64,000 nucleotides of DNA. It comes from Brevibacillus fortis (GTDB taxonomy: Bacteria; Bacillota; Bacilli; Brevibacillales; Brevibacillaceae). Each line of letters begins with the position of its first letter. Position 1 is the stretch's first letter. Positions 1 through 7,547 of this stretch are shown one piece after another. The notes beneath the pieces are model-generated. The model saw only the letters and a list, made by a program, of their open reading frames with translations, did not search any database and had not been told where the DNA came from. The DNA lies in the NCBI RefSeq assembly GCF_003013395.1, contig NZ_PXZM01000024.1, positions 1 to 64,000 of the forward strand, written 5' to 3'. The position numbers were made by a program, and so were the translations under genes.

Positions 1-1
1 A

Positions 2-691
2 TTTACAGCAATGGGATCTACAGGGGTTAGTCAAGTAAAAGCAGCAGAAGTCGTACAACAGCAGCAAGTAGTATTGAATAACGAAGAGGTAGCTCAACTT
101 AAACGAAACTTAACAGAATTAGGTATTGATGATAAAACACAAAACGAATTGATTGATAAGTACAACAAAGGTGAGATTTGGGATTCTATGAATCCAAATA
201 AAATAAAACAGGTTACTTCTAACCTAAAACTTACTGCAAAAAATCCAGTTCAAAAGTTTACATTTCCTGATGGGTCTGTTCTACAAGTAAAAGCAACTGT
301 ACTAAATGAAAAGGTAATAAATACTAAACAAAATATAAATGAGATCCTTCCAGCTTCGTCGAAGGAATGTGGTTCTGGATATTGCAAAGTTTATGACGTT
401 TTAGTAGATGGGACAAGTGGTGTTCAGTCAGCAGAATTTAGAGCTGATTTTGTTCATGTGCAAGGTGGTTATGACTATATATCTGAAATTTACGATTGGC
501 GAATTGTGGTTATTGGTGGCTCATATTCCTTGAATGAGTTCACAATTAACCGTCCAAAAGAAGATAAGCGAAGAAGTGCTCAGGCGACATTAAAATGGAC
601 TATGACGACAATAGGTGGTGCAGGAGGGGCAACTTCTTATTTAAGGCTACATGTTCAAAATGATGACTGGAGCGTTGAGGGTTCAATGTAA
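2..691 (+). CDS. Secreted hypothetical protein, 5' end outside the window
   Basis: The reading frame is open from base 2, so the true start lies upstream. The first residues read FTAMGSTGVSQVKAAE, which looks like the end of a signal peptide with cleavage near VKA|AE; I infer export. The mature part is about 210 residues. It begins with a charged helical stretch (roughly residues 20-60 of the visible part) followed by a beta-rich region containing FPDGSVLQVK, a CGSGYC pair of cysteines and many Tyr/Gly/Ser residues near the C-terminus. I do not recognise a catalytic motif. It is more AT-rich than the genes after 2.2 kb and lies next to prophage debris, so it may be accessory. A clear terminator follows at 727-757. 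Function unknown. Confidence 0.75.
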   Translation, partial: FTAMGSTGVSQVKAAEVVQQQQVVLNNEEVAQLKRNLTELGIDDKTQNELIDKYNKGEIWDSMNPNKIKQVTSNLKLTAKNPVQKFTFPDGSVLQVKATVLNEKVINTKQNINEILPASSKECGSGYCKVYDVLVDGTSGVQSAEFRADFVHVQGGYDYISEIYDWRIVVIGGSYSLNEFTINRPKEDKRRSAQATLKWTMTTIGGAGGATSYLRLHVQNDDWSVEGSM

Positions 692-726
692 CGATGTTGT
701 AAAGAATAGTCATAAAGTTCCAAGAA

Positions 727-757
727 AGCCCCCTGTGAAAAACAGGGGGACTTTTTT
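727..757 (+). terminator. Intrinsic terminator of the first gene
   Basis: Stem CCCCCTGT/ACAGGGGG (729-736 with 742-749), loop GAAAA, followed by CTTTTTT. It lies 36 bases after the stop of the secreted protein. Confidence 0.9.
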
Positions 758-867
758 GTTATTGGAGGCAATTATTACTTACTTGATGCCCATATCAAGT
801 TGATCCTGACCAGATAGGTAATTTATTTAATAGAACGTAATTTGTAATATATTAATTAATAACGATT

Positions 868-896
868 AGCACACTCCACAGCGAGTGTGCTTTTTA
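868..896 (+). terminator. Hairpin upstream of the first terminase remnant
   Basis: AGCACACTC (868-876) pairs with GAGTGTGCT (883-891), followed by TTTTAATT. It stands about 30 bases before the terminase small-subunit remnant at 921. A similar hairpin (1486-1518) precedes the second remnant, so hairpin and gene start probably form one phage-type module. Confidence 0.7.
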
Positions 897-920
897 ATTG
901 GAGGTGAGTGATACAACCTA

Positions 921-1001
921 ATGGCACGCGCAAGAGAATCGAATCGCGATAAAGCATATGAGCTTTGGAAGAAGGCTGGACTTGGAGTTGCAAAAGGATG
1001 A
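921..1001 (+). pseudogene. Phage terminase small subunit, N-terminal remnant (copy 1)
   Basis: A 26-codon reading frame starts at ATG 921 and stops at TGA 999. It begins MARARESNRDKAYELWKK, which matches the N-terminus of the second copy at 1557 (MARARDPNREQAFKLWKK) and the start of the phage terminase small subunits that carry an N-terminal helix-turn-helix. A ribosome binding site (GGAGGTGAG, around 899-907) is retained. The rest of the gene, including the helix-turn-helix and the oligomerisation part, is absent. The stop comes directly after VAKG, so the copy is dead. Confidence 0.75.
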
Positions 1002-1063
1002 ATTATGAAAAGAGTGGAGATAGTCTGCAACTGTTGAACTTCTGTTAAAAGGAGGTATATAAC

Positions 1064-1348
1064 TTGCAGAAACTAGCTCAATTTTCAGGCGGGATTCTTT
1101 TAGGTATTGTCATGTTAATGGGAGTAATTTATACCCTGTTTGAAAACGTTTATGATCTGAGAAAATGGAGCGAACTGACAAAAAACCTAGCTCAAATTAA
1201 TGTCACAGTCGCCCTTGGATATGCTGTTTTACTTGCTGGTATAGCCGCAGCATTAAAACATGCAGGGCAATTTGTTCAACACAAAGGTCGTCTCTACGCG
1301 ATGATAAAAGCATTTGTCTATTTCATCACAATGAATCTTTGGCTGTAA
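1064..1348 (+). CDS. Small membrane protein of unknown function
   Basis: 94 residues from a TTG start placed 8 bases after a strong AAAAGGAGG site (1047-1055). Two hydrophobic segments are visible, about residues 9-27 (GGILLGIVMLMGVIYTLF) and 45-64 (VALGYAVLLAGIAAAL), and a weaker third one sits at the C-terminus. The loop between the first two is charged. No family motif is recognised. It lies between two terminase remnants, so it may be prophage cargo or a holin-like protein, but that rests on position and size alone. Confidence 0.5.
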   Translation: MQKLAQFSGGILLGIVMLMGVIYTLFENVYDLRKWSELTKNLAQINVTVALGYAVLLAGIAAALKHAGQFVQHKGRLYAMIKAFVYFITMNLWL

Positions 1349-1485
1349 TTTTGCTCTTTTTCAAAAACGTTGGCGTGGTTAAATTTGATTCCTTTTCTAG
1401 GGTCGATTTGGGCTTTTGCTTTTTTGAGTAAGCAGTTTTTGACGGCAGTGCGTGAAATGTTAAATGTTGAAGATTGATCAAACTT

Positions 1486-1518
1486 GATGCGCTCGTAAAG
1501 GGAGCATCTTTCTTTTTG
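1486..1518 (+). terminator. Hairpin upstream of the second terminase remnant
   Basis: GATGCGCTC (1486-1494) pairs imperfectly with GAGCATC (1502-1508) and is followed by TTTCTTTTT. This is the second occurrence of a hairpin shortly before a terminase small-subunit start. Confidence 0.5.
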
Positions 1519-1556
1519 AAAACAACCCTATGAAGTGGTGAGGTGGTGGACATGTA

Positions 1557-2200
1557 ATGGCCAGAGCAAGGGATCCGAACAGAGAGCAGGCATTCAAGTT
1601 ATGGAAGAAGACTAATGGTGCAATCAAATTGAAGGACATCGCTGAGCAGATCGGTATCTCAGAAGGCACAGTACGAGGTTGGAAGAACAAAGATAAATGG
1701 GAGGCAGTTAGTAGCACAATCGAGGAACCGAGACTTTAATGCTACTCGTGCTGCTATGGTTGTCGGCTACAGTAAGAAAACAGCTTATCCCATCGGATGG
1801 GAAAACTTGAGGAAACTTCAGATTCAGGCAGAGATCAAGCGACAGAAGAAGCAATGACAGATGAGTTGGGAATGAGTGTGCAACGAATTGTGGCGGAGTA
1901 CATGAAGATTGCCTTTGCTGACATTTCTAAATATGTGGAGTTTGGGCAACAGGACATGCCAATGTTTACTGAAGAGGGCAAGCCTATAAATGATCCAGAT
2001 GCTTTCGTCGAGGATATGTTGGGTGTTGAACCAGACGATTGGCAACAAGAAGTATTGTATGCTCTAGCACAAAATTGCCTTGTATCAGTTAGATCTGGGC
2101 AAGGAGTAGGAAAGACGGCTATGGAGTATGGACGATAATCTGGTTTTGTGCTGCCGGCCTTTCCCAAAGGTAATTTGTACTGCTCCCACGCGTTTCCCGA
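1557..2200 (+). pseudogene. Decayed prophage terminase: small subunit fused to large subunit, several frameshifts
   Basis: Four segments in different frames together read as phage terminase. Residues from 1557 give the N-terminal helix-turn-helix of the small subunit (LKDIAEQIGISEGTVRGWKNKDKW) and stop at 1739. From 1735 the next frame carries NATRAAMVVGYSKKTAYPIG, the core of the same family, and stops at 1857. The original frame resumes around 1797-2138 with the small-subunit C-terminus (RIVAEYMKIAFADISKYVEFG). It runs without a stop into the large-subunit N-terminus (MLGVEPDDWQQEVLYAL) and a Walker A motif, SGQGVGKT. A further shift gives PFPKVICTAPTR near 2155-2190. Everything beyond the first ATPase motif is missing, so no working terminase can be made. 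Confidence 0.8.
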
Positions 2201-2218
2201 TCTTTTTATTTTTGCAAA

Positions 2219-2253
2219 AAAGGAAGGATGGAGCGCTGCCCCATCCTTCCTCT
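2219..2253 (-). terminator. Terminator of the ECF S-component gene
   Basis: Perfect 11-bp stem AGGAAGGATGG (2221-2231) with CCATCCTTCCT (2241-2251). On the minus strand it follows the stop at 2255 directly and is followed by a T-rich tail. It could also stop plus-strand transcripts from the phage remnant. Confidence 0.8.
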
Positions 2254-2254
2254 T

Positions 2255-2785
2255 TTAACCTTGCCCAACAATCTTCTTCAAGCGTCCCACCAGCGGAATC
2301 ACAATAACCGCTGCTACAACCACCTGCAAAACGTTTCCCGGAATGGAGCCAAACGGCTGAATCCAGTTCCCGTAAAGAATAACCTCAACAAAGTAGTAGC
2401 CCACGATCTTAATCACCAATGCAGCGGCAACTGCGAGTGAGTACACAAATACCCGATTGCCAGGAACCTTTTCGGCGATGAGGCCAGCTACATAGCCCAT
2501 TGCACCTACGATCACGAAGGTAAACGGTGCCCATGCTGTCCAGCCGGAGATAAGGTCAAAGAGACCCATACCAAAAGCGCCTGCGATGGCTCCTGTTTTT
2601 CTGCCGTACACAAAAGCAGCGATTAAAAGAGGCACGTTACCGAGATGAATGAGACCACCGTTCCCCATGATAGGGAGTCGCAAATTAATGAACATGGTGG
2701 CTGCGAGAGTAAAAGCGATAAAAAGTGCGTTAATAACCAAGGTTTTCGTCTTTGTTGCTTTTCTTGATGAAAAAGTAGAATCCAT
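2255..2785 (-). CDS. ECF transporter S-component (substrate-binding membrane subunit)
   Basis: 176 residues with five to six hydrophobic segments and little else. The pattern LRLPIMGNGGLIHLGNVPLLIAAF followed by GAIAGAFGMGLFDLISGW is typical of the riboflavin/HMP-type S-components of energy-coupling-factor transporters. In such systems the S-component captures a vitamin or its precursor and docks onto a shared T-component and two ATPases. The start ATG at 2785 follows AAAGAGG. No T or A subunit is adjacent, which is normal for group II ECF systems. I saw no TPP or FMN riboswitch upstream, so the substrate is not assigned. An ECF T/A pair without an S-component lies at 45.7-47.9 kb, but a link is speculative. 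Confidence 0.8.
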   Translation of the reverse strand: MDSTFSSRKATKTKTLVINALFIAFTLAATMFINLRLPIMGNGGLIHLGNVPLLIAAFVYGRKTGAIAGAFGMGLFDLISGWTAWAPFTFVIVGAMGYVAGLIAEKVPGNRVFVYSLAVAAALVIKIVGYYFVEVILYGNWIQPFGSIPGNVLQVVVAAVIVIPLVGRLKKIVGQG

Positions 2786-2929
2786 ATGATAGCCTCTTTC
2801 TTATTATTTTTACTATTATCATACTCAGAATCAGCTACATAATAAATACACTTTGCACGATTTATTTGCCTAGGTAAATCATTCCAGCGAAAGAGATACG
2901 CTGGATAAAGGCCTGTGATAAAATATGGC

Positions 2930-3245
2930 TGTAAAAATGGACCCAGATATCTTGGACAGGAAGCTGGTGCAAAGACAGTGATGGTGGACGCTACAGGGGA
3001 AAAAAGTAGCCGCTGTTCGTATTCCTGGTACACAAGTTTACGTATACCCGAGAGATGTATATTTCAATCCGGTCTTGTACGATGAAATGGGTTTGGAAGT
3101 TCCGCAACAGATCAGCAAGGCAAAAACGCAAGATGTAAAGAATACATTTGAAGAATTGAAAAAAATCCCATTATCCAAAGCACGAATGCCTTTAAACAAA
3201 ATCACGTGTACGTCGATGTGGTTGATCCACTCTTGGAAGGTGGCC
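2930..3245 (+). pseudogene. Remnant of a ferric-siderophore substrate-binding protein
   Basis: Reading across one slip in an A-run near 3000 gives KVAAVRIPGTQVYVYPRDVY followed by FNPVLYDEMGLEVPQQI. A second slip near 3200 gives NHVYVDVVDPLLEGG. This resembles the C-terminal lobe of siderophore-binding lipoproteins, where an arginine-containing strand is followed by a (G/N)PVLYxxLGL motif. There is no start, signal peptide or N-terminal lobe. The fragment abuts the stop of the oxidoreductase gene on the other strand at 3246. The assignment rests on motif resemblance only. Confidence 0.5.
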
Positions 3246-3826
3246 TTAGGCTAGCCTCTCCCCAAGCTTCTTCACCTTCTCCAGCCACTTCTTGCGCGTT
3301 TCCTCCGCCGAGGCATTCACCCCACTGATCTCCGTAACCTTCACAGGCTTGATCCGCAAAACTTCAAAATGTTGCGTTTCATCACGAGATGTCCGGCTTG
3401 CCAGTAGACCAATCGGTTGTACCAAGATGGTGTATCCATAGTCACAATCACATGCGCAGTTTTGCCCGTTAACAATTTATCCCATAGAGACGAATCCTCC
3501 CGATATTTATAGGCGAATCCAGGTAATAAGACACGATCGAAAAATCCCTTCAAGATTGCGGGCATGGTGCCCCACCAAGTCGGATAGACAATGACCAGAT
3601 GATCCGCCCAACGGATGAAATCCTGCGCTTCTTTTAAGTCATCCTCCAGTTCCGTTCTTTTCCGATATCCATACTTCAGATTCGGGTCGAAAGAGAGTTG
3701 GCTCAAGTCAATGGTGCGAATCTGTGCTGCTTTACCTGAGGCTCCTTTCATATAGGCGTGCGCCAACGCAGAGCAATAGCTCTCTGGATCTGGATGTCCG
3801 ATGATAACGAGAATGTTCATTTTCAT
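3246..3826 (-). pseudogene. Flavodoxin-fold NAD(P)H oxidoreductase, frameshifted near the C-terminus
   Basis: The first 161 codons encode a KefF/MdaB-like NAD(P)H:quinone oxidoreductase. Visible are the N-terminal flavin-binding strand and loop NILVIIGHPDPESYCSALA, the WADHLVIVYPTWWGTMPAILKGFFDRVLLPGFAY core, and MDTPSWY. The frame stops at 3341 after FCGSSL. One base out of phase the sequence continues as IKPVKVTEISGVNASAEETRKKWLEKVKKL and ends at TAA 3246-3248, the expected C-terminal helix. A single missing base near 3356 explains both. ATG 3820 is better spaced from AAGGGGG than ATG 3826. The divergent AraC gene is its likely regulator. Truncation of about 30 residues may or may not abolish activity; a sequencing error is possible. 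Confidence 0.75.
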
Positions 3827-3986
3827 GTCCCCCTTCGTAACACTTTGATCGGTTGAATGTAGATTGGATTCTATAACCGACAGATCGTGGTAAACTGAAC
3901 TGTATTCAGCATAGCGTGTGGAAGGGAACAGATGAATGATCGAAAGCGCATAAATGTTGTGGATTCACGCAAAGGAGGTACCGTAC

Positions 3987-5006
3987 TTGGAAAATGCGCA
4001 GGGGTTTGCGATTTCGATGGTGTATCCGATTTTGAAGACAATCACTCACAAAAAGTTTGATTTCGAGCGTTTTTGTGACCATATTTCTTTTGACGGTACT
4101 TTGTTGCAGGATGTGGAGGCGCGCATTGCCGAAGCGGAGCTCGAGCGATTGATGAAGGAAGCTGCCATTTACACGCAGGATGATCATTTCGGACTGCATC
4201 AAGGACAGTTAACCGATATTGCTGATCTCGGGATTCTTGGCTATGTCATGATGCATTCAGAAAAAATCATCGATGCATTGATGGCTTATCAGCGGTATCA
4301 CGTGATCCTTTGCAGCGGGTACGAGCTGGATTGGGCGGAGCGGGGGAACAATGTTTTCCTACGATTTCATAGACAAAGCCCTGGGAGCGTGTCTCGACAT
4401 TGTATGGAAGATATGGTCAGCTCCTTGTACCACTTGATCGTCCGTATGAGCCATCGCGCCATTCCGTTACAGGAGATACATTTCACACACGACGCTACGG
4501 CCGATATCGCTCCTTATTTGAATCTATTTGGAATGGAGCCACACTTTGGTGGAAAAGAAAATGGGCTCTTGATCAGCAAGGAAGTTTTGCAATACCCGAT
4601 CCTGTATTCAGATGTCCGGCTGCGTAAAGCTTTTGAACCAATTGCGGAAGAAATTAGAGAGAGGCTGATCAGAGGGCGGGAATTTTCGGACCGTGTGTTT
4701 CAATGGATGATGGGATGTATGCCTGCGGCTTTTCCGACCTTACAGCAAACTGCCGCTGCTTTTCACATGAGTACAAGATCCCTGCAAGCGAAATTAAAGG
4801 CAGAGGACACCTCCTATCATGAATTGTCCACGAATGTCCGCAAAGAAATGGCGATGGGGTATTTACAGCAATCGGAGCATTCCATCGGAGAGATTGCGTA
4901 CCTGTTGCATTTTTCAGATCCAAGCGCCTTTCAAAATGCTTTCAAGAAATGGACGGGGCTGACACCGGGGCAATATCGGATCAGTCACCAAGCACTTGCC
5001 ATGTAA
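3987..5006 (+). CDS. AraC-family transcriptional regulator
   Basis: 339 residues from TTG 3987, chosen because AAAGGAGG (3971-3978) stands 8 bases before it; an in-frame ATG at 3954 has no such site. The N-terminal 200 residues match the arabinose-binding-like domain of the OruR/ArgR-type AraC proteins (DLGILGYVMMHSEKIIDAL, then YQRYHVILCSG). The C-terminal 100 residues carry the two helix-turn-helix units, with SIGEIAYLLHFSDPSAFQNAFKKWTGLTPGQYR as the diagnostic end. It diverges from the NAD(P)H oxidoreductase across about 150 bases, so control of that gene is likely. A terminator follows at 5018-5048. Confidence 0.9.
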   Translation: MENAQGFAISMVYPILKTITHKKFDFERFCDHISFDGTLLQDVEARIAEAELERLMKEAAIYTQDDHFGLHQGQLTDIADLGILGYVMMHSEKIIDALMAYQRYHVILCSGYELDWAERGNNVFLRFHRQSPGSVSRHCMEDMVSSLYHLIVRMSHRAIPLQEIHFTHDATADIAPYLNLFGMEPHFGGKENGLLISKEVLQYPILYSDVRLRKAFEPIAEEIRERLIRGREFSDRVFQWMMGCMPAAFPTLQQTAAAFHMSTRSLQAKLKAEDTSYHELSTNVRKEMAMGYLQQSEHSIGEIAYLLHFSDPSAFQNAFKKWTGLTPGQYRISHQALAM

Positions 5007-5017
5007 CGTTAGGATGG

Positions 5018-5048
5018 AACACGCTGAGTACGCGTGTTTTTTTTGTGT
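5018..5048 (+). terminator. Terminator of the AraC gene
   Basis: AACACGC (5018-5024) pairs with GCGTGTT (5032-5038), followed by an eight-base T run. Confidence 0.85.
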
Positions 5049-5137
5049 GGTGGAGCCTCTTCGTTTGACAAACTGGAAAATCATGGTGTACACTTTTTTT
5101 ATTCCGACCGTACAGTATAAAAAAACGAGGTATAATC

Positions 5138-5794
5138 ATGCCCAAATTAGGAATGGAACCAAAGCGCCGAGCAGATGTCATAAATGCGACCCTCACTTGT
5201 ATTAGCAATCACGGGATTGATGGCATGACGTTGGATAAGGTGGCGGAGTATGCGGACTGCTCAAAGGGAGTCGTCACGTATTATTTTAAGAATAAAGATC
5301 AATTGACGAGTGAAGCCTTTCAAGCATTCTTGGCCTATTATGGATTGAAAATAGAATCTGACATGGACAACACCATGACAGCCCAGGAAATGATGGACGT
5401 TACACTGAAGCATATTTTGCCGCCATACGTGAACGACAAGGAAAAACAGATCAATGTTTCGCAGCTGGATGGAATCGATAAGATGTATATCCCGCATGAA
5501 GATCAAGCAAGGCTCTTTGTACAATACTTCTCAAAAGCCGCATTGGACCCAAATCTGCAAGAAGTAGTCGCGAAGAGCTATGCGAGAGATTTGCAAGGCA
5601 TTACAAAGATTTTTGCTTACGGTAATCAAACCGGGCTAATGTCTGTAGAGGATTCGCAAAGCGCTGCCTACGGACTTATGGCGATGGTTGTGGGCTTGAG
5701 CTTCTTTCGGGTGGCGAGAGTTCAGCCAGCAAACGGTGAAGACAACCGGTATATTTGTGAGGATTATGTGAGGCAGATAACCAATAGAAGATGA
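5138..5794 (+). CDS. TetR-family transcriptional regulator
   Basis: 218 residues. The N-terminal 50 residues form a classic TetR helix-turn-helix: RRADVINATLTCISNHGIDGMTLDKVAEYADCSKGVVTYYFKNKDQL, with VTYYF as the recognition-helix signature. The rest is an all-helical ligand domain without recognisable ligand motifs. It is the first gene of a tight three-gene set: the next ATG is 11 bases after its stop and the third follows 2 bases after the second. It probably represses its own operon. The stop codon region doubles as the ribosome binding site (GAGGAGGG) of the DUF4180 gene. Confidence 0.9.
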   Translation: MPKLGMEPKRRADVINATLTCISNHGIDGMTLDKVAEYADCSKGVVTYYFKNKDQLTSEAFQAFLAYYGLKIESDMDNTMTAQEMMDVTLKHILPPYVNDKEKQINVSQLDGIDKMYIPHEDQARLFVQYFSKAALDPNLQEVVAKSYARDLQGITKIFAYGNQTGLMSVEDSQSAAYGLMAMVVGLSFFRVARVQPANGEDNRYICEDYVRQITNRR

Positions 5795-5805
5795 GGAGGG
5801 TACAC

Positions 5806-6174
5806 ATGAATATTACGAAGATAGTAGCTTGCGGGAAAAATATTGCCATTGTGAGTGGTAGCGAGGTACTTATCGAGGATGTGCAGTCCGCATTGGACCT
5901 AATCGCAACGGTACATTATCAAGCAGACAGTGATCGTATCGTTCTCAACAAATCATTGATTGTAGATGGCTTTTTCGATTTGAAAACACGTCTTGCTGGC
6001 GAAATTCTGCAAAAGTTCATCAATTATCGGGTAAAAGTGGCGATTGTAGGGGATTTTTCGGTGTACACAAGTAAAAGTCTAAAAGATTTCATCTATGAAT
6101 CCAACAATGGAAAAGACATCTTTTTCTTGCCGACCGAAGAGCAGGCGATCGAAAAGTTAAGCCAGGTGAAATAA
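5806..6174 (+). CDS. DUF4180 family protein
   Basis: 122 residues from ATG 5806, preceded by GAGGAGGG; an in-frame ATG at 5791 lies inside the end of the TetR gene. The sequence matches the DUF4180 family in length and layout: an alternating beta/alpha fold with NIAIVSGSEVLIEDVQSALDLIATV near the start, a segment LNKSLIVDGFFDLKTRLAGEILQKFINYRVKVAIVGDF in the middle, and NNGKDIFFLPTEEQAI at the end. The family has no established biochemical role. Its position between a TetR regulator and a SUMF1-like gene, with almost no spacing, indicates cotranscription. Confidence 0.85.
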   Translation: MNITKIVACGKNIAIVSGSEVLIEDVQSALDLIATVHYQADSDRIVLNKSLIVDGFFDLKTRLAGEILQKFINYRVKVAIVGDFSVYTSKSLKDFIYESNNGKDIFFLPTEEQAIEKLSQVK

Positions 6175-6176
6175 CG

Positions 6177-6851
6177 ATGGCACAGGCCTATACCATGGTG
6201 AACATCCCGGCAGGGCAAATCGAATTGAGGGACGATCGAATCAAGGCCACATGGACAACCGAGGTGAACTCTTTTTTACTCGCACCAGTTCCTGTAACGA
6301 ATGCGTTCTATTTCTCGGTTGTCCAAAAAGCAGCTGGACCGAATGACCACCCAGAGGCTCCCGTTGTAAATGTCTCGTGGAACGATGCGCTTTCGTTTTG
6401 CAATCGGCTTTCTCAGCAAGCTGGTCTCACGGAATGCTACTCAATAAGTGAAGATGGTGAGAGGGTCGTATGGAACGAGGAAGCGGATGGCTATCGTCTG
6501 CCTACAGAGGCGGAATGGCAGTACGCGTGCAAAGCAGGGACGGGTGGTTATCGGTACGGCGAGCTGGATGAAATCGCATGGTACCAAGAAAACGCTGAGG
6601 ATACAGTACATGAGGTAGGGCATAAGCTACCGAATGAGTGGGGGCTCTATGACATGCTAGGAAATGTTTGGGAGTGGTGCTGGGACCTTTACGATGAGAA
6701 TGTATACGGCTCCTACCGAATATTTCGCGGTGGCAGCTGGGCGGAAGAAGCCAGAGGCTGTGGAGCGACATGTCGCCGCCGGAGTCACCCTACGTTTCGA
6801 ATCGATGATCTTGGCTTTCGTCTTGCCAGGTCCGTTGGAATAAGGTTCTAG
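6177..6851 (+). CDS. SUMF1/formylglycine-generating-enzyme-like protein
   Basis: 224 residues with the hallmarks of the SUMF1 (FGE-sulfatase) fold: NVSWNDALSFCNRLS, YRLPTEAEWQYACKAGT, WGLYDMLGNVWEWCWDLY, FRGGSWAEEARGC and the final DDLGFRLA. In true formylglycine-generating enzymes this fold oxidises a sulfatase cysteine, but many family members are not such enzymes. Two cysteines lie in GCGATCRR where the catalytic pair of FGE would be expected, but their spacing differs from the enzyme I know, and no sulfatase gene is in this window. The N-terminus is short and lacks a signal peptide, so it is cytoplasmic. Two bases separate it from the DUF4180 gene. Confidence 0.85.
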   Translation: MAQAYTMVNIPAGQIELRDDRIKATWTTEVNSFLLAPVPVTNAFYFSVVQKAAGPNDHPEAPVVNVSWNDALSFCNRLSQQAGLTECYSISEDGERVVWNEEADGYRLPTEAEWQYACKAGTGGYRYGELDEIAWYQENAEDTVHEVGHKLPNEWGLYDMLGNVWEWCWDLYDENVYGSYRIFRGGSWAEEARGCGATCRRRSHPTFRIDDLGFRLARSVGIRF

Positions 6852-6892
6852 GGTGTTGCAAAAGCTAGACAAATACGTTACATTAATTTTAG

Positions 6893-6905
6893 TTAGATAA
6901 TCTAA
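6893..6905. promoter_or_regulatory. Probable MarR operator, site 1
   Basis: Palindrome TTAGATAATCTAA, 17 bases before the marR start. An inverted copy with extended flanks occurs at 7498-7510 in front of the efflux gene. The pairing of two identical palindromes with a MarR/MFS gene pair is the evidence; binding is inferred. Confidence 0.8.
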
Positions 6906-6921
6906 TTATATAAGGTGGATT

Positions 6922-7473
6922 ATGAGTAGAAAAAACAAGAGGGAGCATACATCCGATCAATTGCCAAAACTAGGTATTCAGCCGTATTTGGATCTGATGG
7001 AAAGAACAGCTCTACAAAATACGGATCGCAAATTGGCTCATTTGGGGTTATTGATGCTATGGCTGGGGGATAACGCCATAGACACAATTGATTTGAATTT
7101 GGAGACATTCGGCCTAACGGAGAGTAAATGGGACGTATTGCTATTGCTTACGTTACATGAAGACAGAGAACTTATCACCCCCTCTTCGCTTGCAGACAGG
7201 CTGGGCATTCGGCGCGCTTCTGTTACAGCTATGCTGGACTGGCTGGAAAAAAGGCACTGGATAATCAGGGAGCAAAGCACGCTGGATGGTCGCAAGATTC
7301 ATGTCAAAATAACACAGGAAGGCAGAGAATTAGTAGCCAGAGCACTGCCCGTTTTCTGGTCTGCCTGCTCCTCCATTATGAGCGAAATAGAAGAGGAAGA
7401 ACGGATGCTGTTGGAAAAAATCTTGATGAAGTTGAAGAGCAGCATGGAAAAGAAACTGGGGGTGGGAAGATAA
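6922..7473 (+). CDS. MarR-family transcriptional regulator
   Basis: 183 residues. The winged-helix part lies at about residues 70-130: WDVLLLLTLHEDRELITPSSLADRLGIRRASVTAMLDWLEKRHWI followed by the wing STLDGRKIHVKITQEGRELV, which is the MarR signature (DxR in the wing). Long N- and C-terminal helices would form the dimer interface. It has palindromes in its own promoter and in that of the MFS gene immediately downstream, so it probably represses itself and the pump until a ligand binds. Ribosome binding site AAGGTGG, ATG 6922. Confidence 0.92.
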   Translation: MSRKNKREHTSDQLPKLGIQPYLDLMERTALQNTDRKLAHLGLLMLWLGDNAIDTIDLNLETFGLTESKWDVLLLLTLHEDRELITPSSLADRLGIRRASVTAMLDWLEKRHWIIREQSTLDGRKIHVKITQEGRELVARALPVFWSACSSIMSEIEEEERMLLEKILMKLKSSMEKKLGVGR

Positions 7474-7497
7474 GATCATATTTTTTTGTGAATATAA

Positions 7498-7510
7498 TTA
7501 GATAATCTAA
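7498..7510. promoter_or_regulatory. Probable MarR operator, site 2
   Basis: Second exact TTAGATAATCTAA, 37 bases before the MFS start. Its flanks (ATATAA before, CTA after) are the reverse complement of the flanks of site 1, so about 20 bases are shared in inverted orientation. Confidence 0.8.
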
Positions 7511-7547
7511 CTATAATGCATGTAAATAATGGAGAAAGAGGTGTGCC

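Noticed and set aside
6177-6851. Calling the SUMF1-like protein a true formylglycine-generating enzyme.
   Set aside because: Catalytic cysteine spacing is not as in the known enzyme and there is no sulfatase nearby.
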